A stretch of 56,669 nucleotides of DNA from Sporisorium sorghi (Eukaryota; Basidiomycota; Ustilaginomycetes; Ustilaginales; Ustilaginaceae): NCBI GenBank assembly GCA_023212695.1, contig JALCCG010000140.1, positions 1 to 56,669 of the forward strand, in the 5' to 3' direction. Shown in pieces: positions 44,901 to 54,376 of the stretch. Below the pieces are notes generated by a model. It was not told the DNA's origin. It saw only the letters and a list, made by a program, of their open reading frames with translations, and did not search any database. The stretch's first letter is position 1; each line of letters opens with the position of its first letter. Both the position numbers and the translations under genes were made by a program.

Positions 44901-46794
44901 TCTTGGCCGCTCTTGGATTAGCGCTGCTCAGCAGAATAGCGTCCAAACGCTGCGCCAATCCCATGAGCCGCTGAACGAGGTCGGCCAACTGCATGGCCGT
45001 AACGCTATCACGACACAGCCTTCCGAGCTCGGCCAAGAACGTCTGAGACGTGAACAGCGATGCGCCTGCAGCATCGTTCTCCGCCGTGACCGCGAACTCC
45101 GTCGCAAGCGGGATACTGCCAAGCACAGTATTGACAAGAGTCGGAATGGACCTGAAGCGCACATTGATGGCTGCGACGGCGCGGAAGAGCTCGAGCGCCG
45201 CGAGGGTCGGGGCGGGCAACTGTTCCGGAAGCCACAGAGCCGGTTTCGAGACGGGCTGTGCAGCAACGAGGGCAAAGATGGAGGTGAGATGGTCCTCGAC
45301 GACCGACTTTTCCAATCGCCAGAGCGACGCGAGGCAGGCAAAGTGATCCGCCTTTTCGAGCTGAGCAGCTGGCGTAGCATTCGTGACGATGTGGCGCAGC
45401 TCGTGGCGAATGCTATCGAAGAGTGTGGTGAAGAACGAATGCCATTCTTGAGCTTCGTCGCAGCCGATCACGTAGAGACTGTGACGCTCGATGTCTTGCA
45501 GCAAGCCTTTGCGTGCTGCAGCTCGATGCGCCTGATGAGCCTGGACGCCCGAGGAAGTGACGAGGTGAGGCAGGAGGGCAAAGTACCACTGGGAGAGCAT
45601 CGTCTTGCGGATAAGCGAGAGCTGCGTGTCGCGTACCGAGCCTGAGGAGGTGGTGCTGGAGGAGGCGATCGAGTTGAGAGCTTCGCTGCGGCGTAGCTTT
45701 GCGTAGAGAAGGTCGCTGAGCGTGTCGAGAGAGCTAAGTGCGGCTTGCGTGAGTTGCTGATCCTGAAGGAAGCCGCAGAGCTGAGCTACGATTCCTGACG
45801 TGGCGGCCTTGGCGTCCTTCCAACTGGCCGTCCTCGTGATTTCTGCCTGACGTCCAGCTTGCAACAGCACTCGCTGGACATCTTCGGTGAAAAGCGATTC
45901 AGCAGCAATCTGTCTGGCTGCATCGAGGAGAACGGGTGCTTGTGTGGCTTCACCGTCGCGAGTGTTGAGAACACGAAGTGCCTTCAAAAGCGCCGGGACT
46001 GCGTTGCTGCAAAAGTGTTGGTGGTTTCTCTTAGCGTTGGATCCATACTGCAGAGTAGTCGTCCACGTCGACAGAATAGCCTGAAGGATCGCGTACCCGG
46101 TTTGCTGCTCAATCATGCTGCGTGGCTGGCCAAAAAAGTCGAGCCAGGCGTGAATGGAGTCGGCAGCCGCTTCGATGTTGGTCGCTGCTGTCCTTGACGT
46201 GGCTGGAGGCAGGAGCTTCTCTAGCGATACCGATGCAGCTGTGAGCAGCGCTTCCCGTTCATCCAAGGTGAGTGAGCTGTTCTGGTTGAGTTGTCGAGCG
46301 AAGGATCCGGCCAAGGCGAGGACGGGTTGGGTGTTGGCAAGATGCGAGAGCCAGCTTTGTTTGGCTGTTTCCGAGAGGTCCGATTCTATGCTAATCTGAG
46401 CTGTGATGATGCTCGAGAGCAGTTGCCATGCTTTGAGCTCCAGTTCGGCTGCAGTTGAAGACACCTGCTGTTGTTGCTGCTGTTGCTTGGCTTTGTTCTT
46501 TCCTTTGTTGGGTGTGCCAGGGGTCGTGGCGGAAGACGATGATCTTAGCGAGGAGCAAAGATGCTCGAGGACCCACTGCGATAGCAGCTCGGCTTTCTTG
46601 GGGACAAAGAAGCTGTCCGACTGCCACGCTTCGAAAGCAATGTCGATCTTGTGTACACCTTTTGCTGGTGGTTGAGGTACACGAAGCGCCTTGACGAGCT
46701 GTTCCGAGGTGGTGATGGAAGCAGACGCCAGCGCCGATGAGCCTGCAGCTGCAGCCACTGCCATCACCGACTGGCTGCCTGTAGCTGTTGGCAT
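41983..46794 (-). CDS. URB2: nucleolar 60S assembly factor Urb2/Npa2
   Basis: Helical-repeat protein of early pre-60S particles, partner of Npa1/Urb1, Dbp6, Nop8 and Rsa3. 1603 residues from the ATG at 46794. An 88-codon upstream extension, which includes Lys encoded by the T tract, is probably leader. The N-terminal conserved element is EQLVKALRVPQPPAKGVHKIDIAFEAWQ. A long, Ala/Leu-rich alpha-helical body follows. The diagnostic C-terminal Urb2 domain (about 1400-1603) contains LCGLFGRLRRNARTGRVEASGVQ, ARALSRLLSSLVVKN, HATYVLVAYLKSLTAQHAVV and DAGMLTLCEIMGHHQRDAAMVGLLDAAGRVLMKRMWEVYE. Length is somewhat above yeast Urb2 (1174). It shares its promoter region with bL36m, so cytosolic and mitochondrial ribosome genes lie head to head. 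Confidence 0.9.
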   Translation of the reverse strand: MPTATGSQSVMAVAAAAGSSALASASITTSEQLVKALRVPQPPAKGVHKIDIAFEAWQSDSFFVPKKAELLSQWVLEHLCSSLRSSSSATTPGTPNKGKNKAKQQQQQQQVSSTAAELELKAWQLLSSIITAQISIESDLSETAKQSWLSHLANTQPVLALAGSFARQLNQNSSLTLDEREALLTAASVSLEKLLPPATSRTAATNIEAAADSIHAWLDFFGQPRSMIEQQTGYAILQAILSTWTTTLQYGSNAKRNHQHFCSNAVPALLKALRVLNTRDGEATQAPVLLDAARQIAAESLFTEDVQRVLLQAGRQAEITRTASWKDAKAATSGIVAQLCGFLQDQQLTQAALSSLDTLSDLLYAKLRRSEALNSIASSSTTSSGSVRDTQLSLIRKTMLSQWYFALLPHLVTSSGVQAHQAHRAAARKGLLQDIERHSLYVIGCDEAQEWHSFFTTLFDSIRHELRHIVTNATPAAQLEKADHFACLASLWRLEKSVVEDHLTSIFALVAAQPVSKPALWLPEQLPAPTLAALELFRAVAAINVRFRSIPTLVNTVLGSIPLATEFAVTAENDAAGASLFTSQTFLAELGRLCRDSVTAMQLADLVQRLMGLAQRLDAILLSSANPRAAKKPRTSSTGPAKASQTDEATALIAQLHIAAQVLQSVHLSPMFRDRAITAAQELHNALILPCIDACLSSTRTAQTYGVAAAALRVRQALLSEKWRYDPSEPVKLDGSLPTESLSCLEEAFNERADPLMELLGVQDAGPELCQLQFQIVQSVLQRAERDAFLDLKGSRYCRLIAEDAGAVWGLLRELSATSGGTASAWNGCPTRVRNRAELMQVLWMAIVTRWASLFETIAATQTIEVLANSIVATAQPSLREDNAQSGMRYITSTALRNASFLELPRWRKHIVAAVQQQLASQQSLARRLASAAPLCVTPSEWVHRAARGPVLKALLALDGEIVAQGAEDVSMEQWVELRKLVARVLEEYATGDDVSGEDLFGSLEAFYSLGGSGAGEGQQQQAWERASHAAVQAAVRVLLARSKHSPATLQRLLAVAKELRHEAAAESKADKARVTLKMRAAQEMLATLNTSGGEVVQHDHDVEAAIANVKAVLDLSSAQLDSVGDVVQALDVALYHLREVRLLVGGVGSDGAAYGEMSQVLSRQAVRSLCILFGRANVLTAAMDQVGARQKILRPAADVTLELVRCIDACSAAVSNSSSALATCLAYSALIASLPGLHEQRRVADGVQRIVSRLEADQYDELLSKLLVALRSTASASIAVDAVDANEAAARDGDEAALIRTVGLVLGSAPEGTSKVARSHLSTWLAILTSGDALCSGGRVKLRSMLACTAALDALCSHHAMLLRTQDMGLVLALFSSIAGPSMADEASATLVEMQSGEVAAVRTGMFGAMVSTLGSVLRLRQDLVLGFLPQLGWLLARLCGLFGRLRRNARTGRVEASGVQRRQLRRDLPAWLDPVLVSPLGAEQARALSRLLSSLVVKNVSLSKRSSSDPSATGTKAESLARPFSKHATYVLVAYLKSLTAQHAVVPADVRAELDAGMLTLCEIMGHHQRDAAMVGLLDAAGRVLMKRMWEVYEGQRYKGQ

Positions 46795-47321
46795 GCTTCC
46801 TTTGTAAAGAGCCGTTGCTCGTGATGGAGTGAGGAAGAAGAGACGAGGATACTCGAGGCTTGAGGAGCAAAAGCTGAATTGTTTTCTTTTCTTTTTTTTT
46901 TTTTTTTTTTTTTTTTTGGTCGGAGTGGAGGAAAAAACCGCAAAAAAAAAACGTCTGGAATAAAAATCAAGGCAGCACGCGGCGGTTTGAGTTGAAAACC
47001 GTCTCTGGGAGACGGTTGGACCCTGGAGGAGAAGGAGAAATTCAGAAAATTCAGACACGTACCTAGTCTTTTAACCATCAATCAATCAACAGTACCCTTC
47101 AACTGTTTGAGCTTCACCAAGAAATTTCAGTTGGACCCTTCTTTTCCAAAAAAAAAAAAAAAAAAAAAAAAAACGAAAATTGGACTTTCTTCTTATCGCC
47201 CGAGAGAAACAAGCTTCGAGCTCTTCTGCGTTTTGAGCTTTTCTCATCATCTCTCTTCATCACCATCATCAACAGCATTGATCGCCTTCAACCACATCAC
47301 CAATCCTCGCACCTCCTCACA
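46795..47321. promoter_or_regulatory. divergent URB2/bL36m promoter region
   Basis: 527 nt. A 26-nt T tract lies at 46892-46917 and a 26-nt A tract at 47148-47173. Two GGACCCT elements lie between them at 47018-47024 and 47133-47139. Poly(dA:dT) tracts often exclude nucleosomes in fungi. The shared control is an inference. Confidence 0.5.
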
Positions 47322-47746
47322 ATGCTGCACACCGCTCTCCGCATCATCGCCAGGCGTAGCACGACTGCAGCTGCCACCGTACCAGCACAAGCTCGACTCT
47401 GCTCTTCCTCAACCTGCTCGTCTACCCTCCTCAAAGCGGGCACCGCATCGACAACGCTCACAACATCTTCGTTGTTGACGCCGCGCGCACTCGCGCAGAC
47501 ATCGTCGGCGGTGGCCAAAGCGCTGGAGCAGCAGCAGAGGGGGATGAAGGTGCGCAGCTCAGTGAAAAAGTTCTGCGACGGCTGCTCGGTTGTTCGTCGC
47601 AAGGGCAGGCTGTATGTGATCTGCAGCAAGGATCCTAAGCACAAGCAGGTGAGTCACGGTGGACCTGTATGTTGAGGTGTCGTGACGTGTTGACTGACAA
47701 TTTCTTCGTGATGATTGTCGCGTTCTCGATACAGCGTCAGGGATAA
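47322..47746 (+). CDS. RTC6: mitochondrial ribosomal protein bL36m
   Basis: Large-subunit mitoribosomal protein. Two exons, 47322-47648 and 47735-47746, give 112 residues. The 86-nt intron (GTGAGT...ACAG) sits just four codons before the stop, so without splicing the frame ends in a false VSHGGPVC tail. Residues 1-74 are a Ser/Thr/Ala/Arg-rich mitochondrial presequence. The mature region is [20 protein letters not shown] followed by [16 protein letters not shown]. It contains the bacterial-type L36 zinc ribbon (Cys-x2-Cys, Cys, His) and the invariant KHKQRQG end. The tiny last exon encodes RQG only and confirms the splice. Divergent partner: URB2. Confidence 0.95.
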
Positions 47747-47957
47747 AGATCTGAACGGACCACTGCTAAAGACTACGCTCGAATCCAAACCTCAGCCAAC
47801 CTTGTATTTGTACCTCACTCGCAACTCTGACATTCTCTCATCTACACCCTCAACTCGCTCATCGTCATAGAGGATGAACAGGCACACAACTTTAGAGGCG
47901 GAAAATGACAATTCCAATGATCGTGAGAGGGATACAACGATGCCACACCCAGGCAGC

Positions 47958-48971
47958 CTAAGCTCGCTCCTCCGCCTGCTGTTCCTGCTGCTGCTGCTCT
48001 TGCTGCTTGAGCAAACTCTCAATCTCGCGAATTTCGACCTCGACATCGGCCATGCGCTGATTGACGCTGCTGAGCCGCTCCTTGAGCTTGGCCTCGTACT
48101 CTTCGTCCGAGACGCTCCTGATCGGCATGGCGTTTTTCACCTTCGCGAGCCATCCCTTTTGCCTCGCCTCTCCCTCCTGCGCCTGCTCCACCTGCTGCTT
48201 CGCCTCAACATCGGCCAGCGGCACAGCCACGCCCCTCGGAGCCGGGCGAATCAGCGCATCCCTCACCACCCTCGCTTCGTTGCCTGCCAGCTGCAGCCCA
48301 GCACACACCACACCCAGCGTCACTACGCCTTTATGGATCGCTGCGGGTCCACGCGTCCACGCCGCTGCGCCCGCGCCTACCACGCCACCCGCCACCGCGG
48401 ACGCGAGCACATTGTGCGTGTGCCGATTCGGCACCACCGCACGCAGGCGCATGTGGCGGTTCGCCGGGTCCGGCCCGCTCGACGTGCGGTTCAGTACGGG
48501 CGAGACGACGTACTCGCGCACCGCGAAGAACGGGAACGCAAACGCAAACGAGCTCAACGCCATGCGTGTGCCCAGCACCGTGCCCGCGCCTTGGCGCCCG
48601 CGCAGCACGCCGTAGATCGAACCGCTGACGCTGCCGACGAGCGCAGCGAGGAGAGAGCCTTTGACCACTTGGATGGGCGCGTCGGATTCGAGTTGGTAGC
48701 CCGCGCTGCTGCTTGTGGTGATGGGGTCTTCAGAGACGGAGAGGATGCCGTAGCTGCGCTGCTGGGCGGGAGGATCGCGGCGCCGGGGTGGGCTGGTGGC
48801 GGCAGCGGGGTCGTGCAGGAACTCGCTGCTGCCCCAGCCGCTTGTTTGTGGCGAGAAGGTCGCGGGTGACGACCAGCGCGGGTCGTCCTCGGCGCCCGAA
48901 AGTGTCATGACTGGCTCGTCGCGGCTTCGACCGGCGGCGGCGGCACGCGGAGGGTACGACGAGCTCCCCGC

Positions 48972-49011
<40 letters not shown>

Positions 49012-49823
49012 GGGCGGCGGGGCGATGAGCTCGCCGAGTTGTTGCTGGCGTACGACGACGCCGCATCCTCTGCAGAGTTCTGCTCCGCTCGAGCCGAGGC
49101 GGAGCGGCTGTACGCCGTGCGCGCGTTGTCCTGTCTGATGCGCTCCCACTTGCTGGGCTCGACGCCGCGCTCGCCGCGCAGCTGTGCCCAGCGTGTGCCT
49201 GGTCCGGTGCCGTCGGGCGCCGAAGACTCGGAAGGTGCGCTCCTGCTGCCGTTTCCATTCCTGCTTGGGCTCGAAGACGCCTGAGTCGCCGAGTATGCGC
49301 TGAACGTATCAGCCGTGGCTTGTCCCTTGTCGAACCCAGCTCCGTAGCTCTGCGCCGCCTGCTCGCCTCCCCATTCCCGCTGCTGCTGGTTGAAATCCGG
49401 CTCGCCATCCAACCCCTTCGGCGGCGCCACGCCCACTTGCGGCCTTTTGCCCTGCCGCTGCTCCTCGATCGCGCCCGCCAGCACGCGCCTCAAATGCTGC
49501 GGATCCTCAACATCCTTCAACACGCCCCTGCTGAGCAAAATTCCTATCGGCATAGTGAGGAAAGACCCGCCAAGACCGCCAACCACGCTCCAGCCGAGCT
49601 TGGGCAGCATGCGCCGCGGCGGCGGCTTGCGTCGTGAGAGCAATACCCAGGTGCCAGAGGCTCCGAGCAGCCAGCCGGCGTACTTGGTCGTGTCGACATT
49701 GCGCTTGATGGTTTTCAGTGCGGCGAGCTCGCGCTGCGTGAGTTGCTTTTCGGATTCGGTGCCAGCGAGTCCGGGGAGACGGGTGCCGCTCGACGGGTTG
49801 GAGCTGGAGGTCTGACCTTCCAT
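47958..49823 (-). CDS. Tim17-like membrane protein with polyQ tract
   Basis: 621 residues from the first in-frame ATG at 49823 (MEGQTSSSNPSS); the longer frame opens with TTG. An N-terminal segment (LAALKTIKRNVDTTKYAGWLLGASGTWVLLSRRKPPPRR) and a Gly-rich helix (SVVGGLGGSFLTMPIGILL) could be an OCIA-like or Tim-type membrane anchor. The middle is disordered, with a CAG-encoded run of 14 Gln (about 48974-49012). The C-terminal third has Gly-rich helices (GSLLAALVGSVSGSIYGVLRG, ASAVAGGVVGAGAAAW, VVTLGVVCAGLQLAGNEA) in the style of the Tim17/Tim22/Tim23 family. A coiled coil with a Gln/Glu-rich end follows. Mitochondrial membrane location is probable but inferred; the exact family was not identified. 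Confidence 0.6.
48974..49012. repeat. CTG/CAG trinucleotide repeat encoding polyglutamine
   Basis: About 13 CTG units (CAG on the coding minus strand) encode a Gln run within the Tim17-like protein. Such tracts are length-polymorphic in fungi. Confidence 0.9.
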
Positions 49824-50429
49824 CGTGCCGTTTGTTGCAGCAGTGAAGAATGCCGTTGAGGAGACGAAATTGAGGTCCAGTCGCAAGATGATGGTGGTGC
49901 GAAGCGATGATGCGGAGCGAGTTGCGCGATTGGCTGAGCTCGAGCCAGTTGACGATGCTGACTCTTAACTTAGCTCAATGTTTCTCTCCTCGAGCTGAGA
50001 CGATCGTTCTTCGAAAGATTCGACGTCTTCGGAAGTGGAGGCGAATTTTTTTTCAGCTTGTTAGATTGTCTGCATAAGCTCGTCAGGGTCCAAGCAAACC
50101 GCTGATTCACCATCGACGTCGACGACGCTGGGCGCAGTTTGACGTGACGCGGAGCTCGGCTAGAGAGAGGTGTTCTTCCTGCGTTCGTCAGAGACCCGCA
50201 CTGAGTTGGTGTGCAGCTTCTGAGTCAGACAGTGACATTCTGCTGCGCCGCGGTCGTGTGAGAACCATAGGAATGGCATGCGATCTTCTGCCGAGTTGCG
50301 TCAAGAACGTCACCGACATTCTGCTAGCCTGTCGACCTGAGCTCGAGAGCGGGATATATAAGCCATCACCTCGCCCTCATGCCCACCATCACTTGGACCA
50401 CATACCTCCCACACACTCACTCGCACAAC
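49824..50429. other. divergent region with AGGGTCC and TATA
   Basis: 606 nt without a gene seen. It contains a short T run (50045-50053), AGGGTCC at 50085-50091 and a TATATAAG box at 50355-50362. Confidence 0.5.
50355..50362 (+). promoter_or_regulatory. TATA box of the 94-residue hydrophilic protein
   Basis: TATATAAG lies 68 nt upstream of the ATG at 50430. It is one of the few good TATA boxes at a normal distance in this window and suggests an inducible gene. Confidence 0.55.
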
Positions 50430-50792
50430 ATGACCAACAAGACCACCGATCAGTCATTCAAGAAGACCCACCAGGTCGTCGGCGCCAACGGCGGCCAGCT
50501 CGTCGACAACCTCAACGAGAAGATCATGAAGGAGGCTCCCGGGCACGATGGCGTACGTCTCCTTTTCCGCCGACTCTATCTTTCTCGCATCATACACTGA
50601 CTTCTCTTTTCCACTGGTGATTCCCCGCAGAACGTGGCGCTGGAGCAAGCCGGCGAGCAGCGCACGCACAACGAGCAGATCGAGCGCGACCTCGCCAACA
50701 AGGGCTACTCGACGCGCCAGACCGACCAAGAGGCCGAGCTCGACGCTGAGCTCAAGAAGAAGCTCGACAAGCGCGGCAACGAAGCTCAGTAA
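50430..50792 (+). CDS. small hydrophilic, possibly stress-related protein
   Basis: Two exons, 50430-50552 and 50631-50792, joined in phase 0 (donor GTACGT, acceptor CGCAG) give 94 residues. Nearly all residues are polar: MTNKTTDQSFKKTHQVVGAN, then GGQLVDNLNEKIMKEAPGHDG across the junction to NVALEQAGEQRTHNEQIERD, and a charged tail ELKKKLDKRGNEAQ. It has no Cys or Trp and few aromatics (one Phe, one Tyr), no signal peptide and no membrane helix. It is probably disordered or forms amphipathic helices on binding. It resembles small hydrophilin or LEA-like proteins in composition; I do not recognise a named family. The nearby TATA box fits an inducible promoter. Converges on the UVRAG-type gene with 123 nt between stops. 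Confidence 0.72.
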
Positions 50793-50915
50793 ACCATACA
50801 CCATCTCTTCAATTTCACAACTTGACCAGCTGCCTGCCGAGTAGGGCTCGAGACTGTGTCGAGAGCATCGCAGCCCGTCGTCGGGTTGGATATGCGGTGG
50901 CATTGAGAGTGATGA

Positions 50916-53900
50916 TCACCGCGCACTGCCACCGCTGAAATAGCTAAACGCCCTCGACACGGACGCAATGGCGCCGCTGGCGGTCGCAGGTGTAGCTGCC
51001 GCCGTTGAAGGCGCACCTAGCACGCGCGTTGTCACCAGCGCATCCGGTACAGCTTCCTTCTTGGCCCCACCATTCGCACCGTTCGCGGCACCGGCGAGAG
51101 TCGGCAGCCCAAGCCCGATCCCCAACCCGGCTTTCCTATTCCCATTTGCCACCGCCGCCGCTTCCTCTTCCTCCTGCTCCCTTCCCACCACCTCCACCGG
51201 CGCCTTCGCCGAGCGCAGCGCAATCTCATTCTTCCCAATATGACTCCTCCTCGTCAACTGGCTCGTCGGTGGCGCCGCTGCCACCGTCACCATAAGATTC
51301 TTCAAGTTCGGCAGCGTGTGCCGGATATCAATCACCGTGACCGAATGCACGTTCATCAGCTGCTCGATGTCCTTATTCAGCAAAAACGCCGCGTACTCGT
51401 ACCGATACCGCTCCATGCCCTTGGCGTACAGCGGGAACGCACGCGGGCCGCTCATGAGCGAGATGCCGTCCTGCACCACGGCGCGGCTGCCGGCTGTAGC
51501 CAGAGGGTAGTGGATCGGCGTGGCGAGGTACGTGCTGAGCAGCACCACGAGTTGAGCTACGAGTCCCAAAGCGCTGCTGACCGTGTCGTCGTCGAAGGGG
51601 TGGAAGACGGCGCGTGTCGATGCGGGCATCTGCCGCTTCAGTGTGTCCTTCCACCGCCGCTCTTCGTGCGCCAGCTCGGTCGGGGGGAGGGAGCTCACCG
51701 CGTTCGGCAGCGGCAGACCGCAGACGGAAAACAGCAGCGACGAGGCGTCCGACAGCTCGATGGGGAAGATGGTCTCGAGGTCGCGTAGCAACGACGCCTG
51801 CTGCACGTGCAGCTGCAGTGCGATCTCTGCTTTTGCATCGCTGAGCACCTGCACTTGGTCCCGAAGCCGCCGCGCCGTCGCCTCGGCCGCGTCAAACAGC
51901 GACTTGCTTGCCTGTATCGCTGCTTGGCGAGCCTCGAGCACCGACCGCCTGTCTGTCAGCTCTGCCCTTTTGCGCTGCAACTCATCCGACTCGTCTATGG
52001 CCATCTGCCTGACAGCCTCGTACCGCGCTTTTTGCTGCTCGCGCTTGAGTCGAAGCTGCACAAAGCCTTCGGGGTCCTGCAGTGGCTCTCCAGCGACGTT
52101 CCTCAGTGCGTCCACCTCCGCGAGCAGATCTCGCAGCTGCGTCTGCTTGCTTGCTAGCTGCTTGGCCTCGTCGAGTGTATAGCTCGGCATCATCTTTGTC
52201 TCGCGCAGACTGAGCTCGAGCACGCGCCTCTGCTCGTCTTCGAATGCCTTGCGCCGCTCTCGCCGCCTTGCCGTTACAACAGCAGCCGAGGGCGGCGTCG
52301 CCGTGGCATTGGATGCGGACGACGTAGCTGCAGCAATCGGCTCTTCTTCAGGAGCAGAGCGAGTCTTGCGAGTCGAAGCGTTCTCGGGATCGGACGCATA
52401 GCCTTCTAGCGACGAACGGCGACGCAGGTTGGACGGACGGCTTGGATTTCCACTTGCCTGGACTCGCTTGTCTTTTGGAGACCTTTCCGTGCTCGCTTCG
52501 ACGTCACCCTTGCGCGCAGATGCTTGCCGCGCAGGCTGGATCGGCACCACATAGTAGATGACGCTTTCCAGAATGTGCCGCGTTCTCTCTGCCTCCCTCT
52601 CGCTTACTTTTCGTTTGAGTTTGGGCTCGTCTTTGCCCTGCCCTGAGACGTTGGACTCTGAAGCGCTGTGCGAGTCCGAGGAGGCCATGCTCGCCCGTCC
52701 CGAAAGCGAATTGGCACCTGGCGCAAGGCCGAGCAGGATCGAGTTGGGCGGAAGCGACATGCTTGCATCCTGTGCGTTTCCAGGCACAGGCTCGAGGTCG
52801 CGCAGATCGGTGCTTGTCTGACACACGAGTTTCCAACCTGCTTGGTCGTCTCGTTTGGCTGCCTTTGCAGAGTGCTGTGTATCCGTCTCAGCCGCTTCTG
52901 CGGGAGGCGCTCTTGCCCAGATCTTGATGTTGAGCACGGACGCCTCGAGCGGTCGATCATCCGTCAAAGCTTCGGGCTGTATCGCGAAATCGCGCTGCGG
53001 AGTGATTGGGTCACCACCTTGGTAGCCCCAAGAGTGATGCAGGCCTGGCTTCGAATTGGGGGAGCGGTAGAAGACAGGTCCAGTGTCGTTGCTTGTTCGT
53101 GCAATCGTGCCCGCTGCAGACGTGCCGCTGAGCGTATCTTGGCCATCAGACACAAGAGACAGCTCGACGTAGCATTCGAGCATGCGATCCTTCATGATCT
53201 GCGCGAGACTCTTTTGGGAGAAGAGAGCATAGCGCGAGGCGGCGTTGAGCCGACCCGAAATGCGAGAGGGACGTCTGGCTTCGTCGCTGGCTCCGACGTG
53301 ACTCTCGTCGAAGCGGACGCTGCGAACGCTACTGGACGATGTCATGCTGGTCGTCCTTGCCCTGTGCGAAGGTCTGCGAATGGTGTGAGAGGAATGCGAG
53401 GAGCTGCGAGAGTCGGAGCGTGACAGCATGGTGGTGGTGTTGGCACCAAATTCGTCGAGGAAGCTCGAGGTGGTTGTGCTTGAGGGTGAGCCTCCACCGT
53501 GCATGCGTGCATCCCTGCCATCGCGGTGGCTTGAAGCTCGCTTGAGGATGGGACGCGGGCTTGCCTCGACATTGTGTGCGCCGTCGGAGGTGGATGCGAA
53601 TGAAGAGGCTGTCGTGAGTTCGTGGTCCGAGGTGCGTCGATGGTTGGCAAGGAGTGCAGAGCGGCCTCTAGGGATCTTGCGGCTGCTGTTGATGTGCGAC
53701 TTGGTGGGTGTCGCTTCCAATCTGTCGTCATCTTGTTGATGGTCATCGTCAGAGGGTGCAGTGTCATCGAGTCTGCTCCAGCTCGTGCTTCTACGGCGAG
53801 AGGTGTCCGCCTTTGCTTTGCCCTTGTTGCTGTTGGAGCGCGCGAGGCTGAGCGTCAGGTCGGCGTCGTCGGAAGTGGTGTGGTATCGATTCGATCCTCC

Positions 53901-54050
53901 TGGTCTTTGTGAAGTGAGTGTCTGTAGGGCGCGGTCTCGTGTTGGACGAAGTGACAGATTGCGTACGAGTATGGCGCAGATGTGACCGATACGTCGCTGC
54001 TCATGATGGATCGACACAGAAGGGCCGTGGCGGTCGACGTTGGTCGACAT
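50916..54050 (-). CDS. UVRAG/Vps38/Atg14-family subunit of the Vps34 PI3-kinase complex
   Basis: 1044 residues, single exon, ATG at 54050. The N-terminal 250 residues are Ser/Arg-rich and low complexity. ECYVELSLVSDGQD (about 289) and VIYYVVPIQPARQ (about 500) may mark a C2-like region, as in UVRAG. A long coiled coil follows (about 590-770; FEDEQRRVLELSLRETKMMP, then SKQTQLRDLLAEVDALRN). The C-terminal family domain contains LEQRRAELTDRR-like helices, SLLFSVCGLPLPNA, LVAQLVVLLSTYLATPIHYPL, and the diagnostic AAFLLNKDIEQLMNVHSV with HTLPNLKNLMVT. Such proteins bridge Beclin1/Vps30 and define complex I (autophagy) or II (endosomal). The C2-like part and the closing motif favour the UVRAG/Vps38 class over Atg14, but this is not certain. 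Confidence 0.82.
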   Translation of the reverse strand: MSTNVDRHGPSVSIHHEQRRIGHICAILVRNLSLRPTRDRALQTLTSQRPGGSNRYHTTSDDADLTLSLARSNSNKGKAKADTSRRRSTSWSRLDDTAPSDDDHQQDDDRLEATPTKSHINSSRKIPRGRSALLANHRRTSDHELTTASSFASTSDGAHNVEASPRPILKRASSHRDGRDARMHGGGSPSSTTTSSFLDEFGANTTTMLSRSDSRSSSHSSHTIRRPSHRARTTSMTSSSSVRSVRFDESHVGASDEARRPSRISGRLNAASRYALFSQKSLAQIMKDRMLECYVELSLVSDGQDTLSGTSAAGTIARTSNDTGPVFYRSPNSKPGLHHSWGYQGGDPITPQRDFAIQPEALTDDRPLEASVLNIKIWARAPPAEAAETDTQHSAKAAKRDDQAGWKLVCQTSTDLRDLEPVPGNAQDASMSLPPNSILLGLAPGANSLSGRASMASSDSHSASESNVSGQGKDEPKLKRKVSEREAERTRHILESVIYYVVPIQPARQASARKGDVEASTERSPKDKRVQASGNPSRPSNLRRRSSLEGYASDPENASTRKTRSAPEEEPIAAATSSASNATATPPSAAVVTARRRERRKAFEDEQRRVLELSLRETKMMPSYTLDEAKQLASKQTQLRDLLAEVDALRNVAGEPLQDPEGFVQLRLKREQQKARYEAVRQMAIDESDELQRKRAELTDRRSVLEARQAAIQASKSLFDAAEATARRLRDQVQVLSDAKAEIALQLHVQQASLLRDLETIFPIELSDASSLLFSVCGLPLPNAVSSLPPTELAHEERRWKDTLKRQMPASTRAVFHPFDDDTVSSALGLVAQLVVLLSTYLATPIHYPLATAGSRAVVQDGISLMSGPRAFPLYAKGMERYRYEYAAFLLNKDIEQLMNVHSVTVIDIRHTLPNLKNLMVTVAAAPPTSQLTRRSHIGKNEIALRSAKAPVEVVGREQEEEEAAAVANGNRKAGLGIGLGLPTLAGAANGANGGAKKEAVPDALVTTRVLGAPSTAAATPATASGAIASVSRAFSYFSGGSAR

Positions 54051-54340
54051 GGCGGATGTCGTCCAAGCCGTGCAGGTTGAAGCCGGCTAGATTTCACAAT
54101 CTAGCTATGCGTGCATGATGGATGTCGGAGTGCAGTCGATCAGCCGCAGAGATGGTGGTTGCGGTATGGATGAGGTGAGTGGTGGATGCAAAGATGCACA
54201 GACCTCGAAAGACCCTGAGAACGATATCTGTTGCACACGCTTGCTTGACACACGCTTCGACCGAGCAGCCGATCCGACACTGTTTTTCCCTCCACACCAA
54301 CACACCCGATTCAACGATCCAAATGAGATTCAGATAAAGC

Positions 54341-54376
<36 letters not shown>

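Noticed and set aside
46795..47058. An 88-residue N-terminal extension of URB2
   Set aside because: It contains a Lys run produced by the T tract and no conserved sequence; the ATG at 46794 starts just before the conserved N-terminal element.
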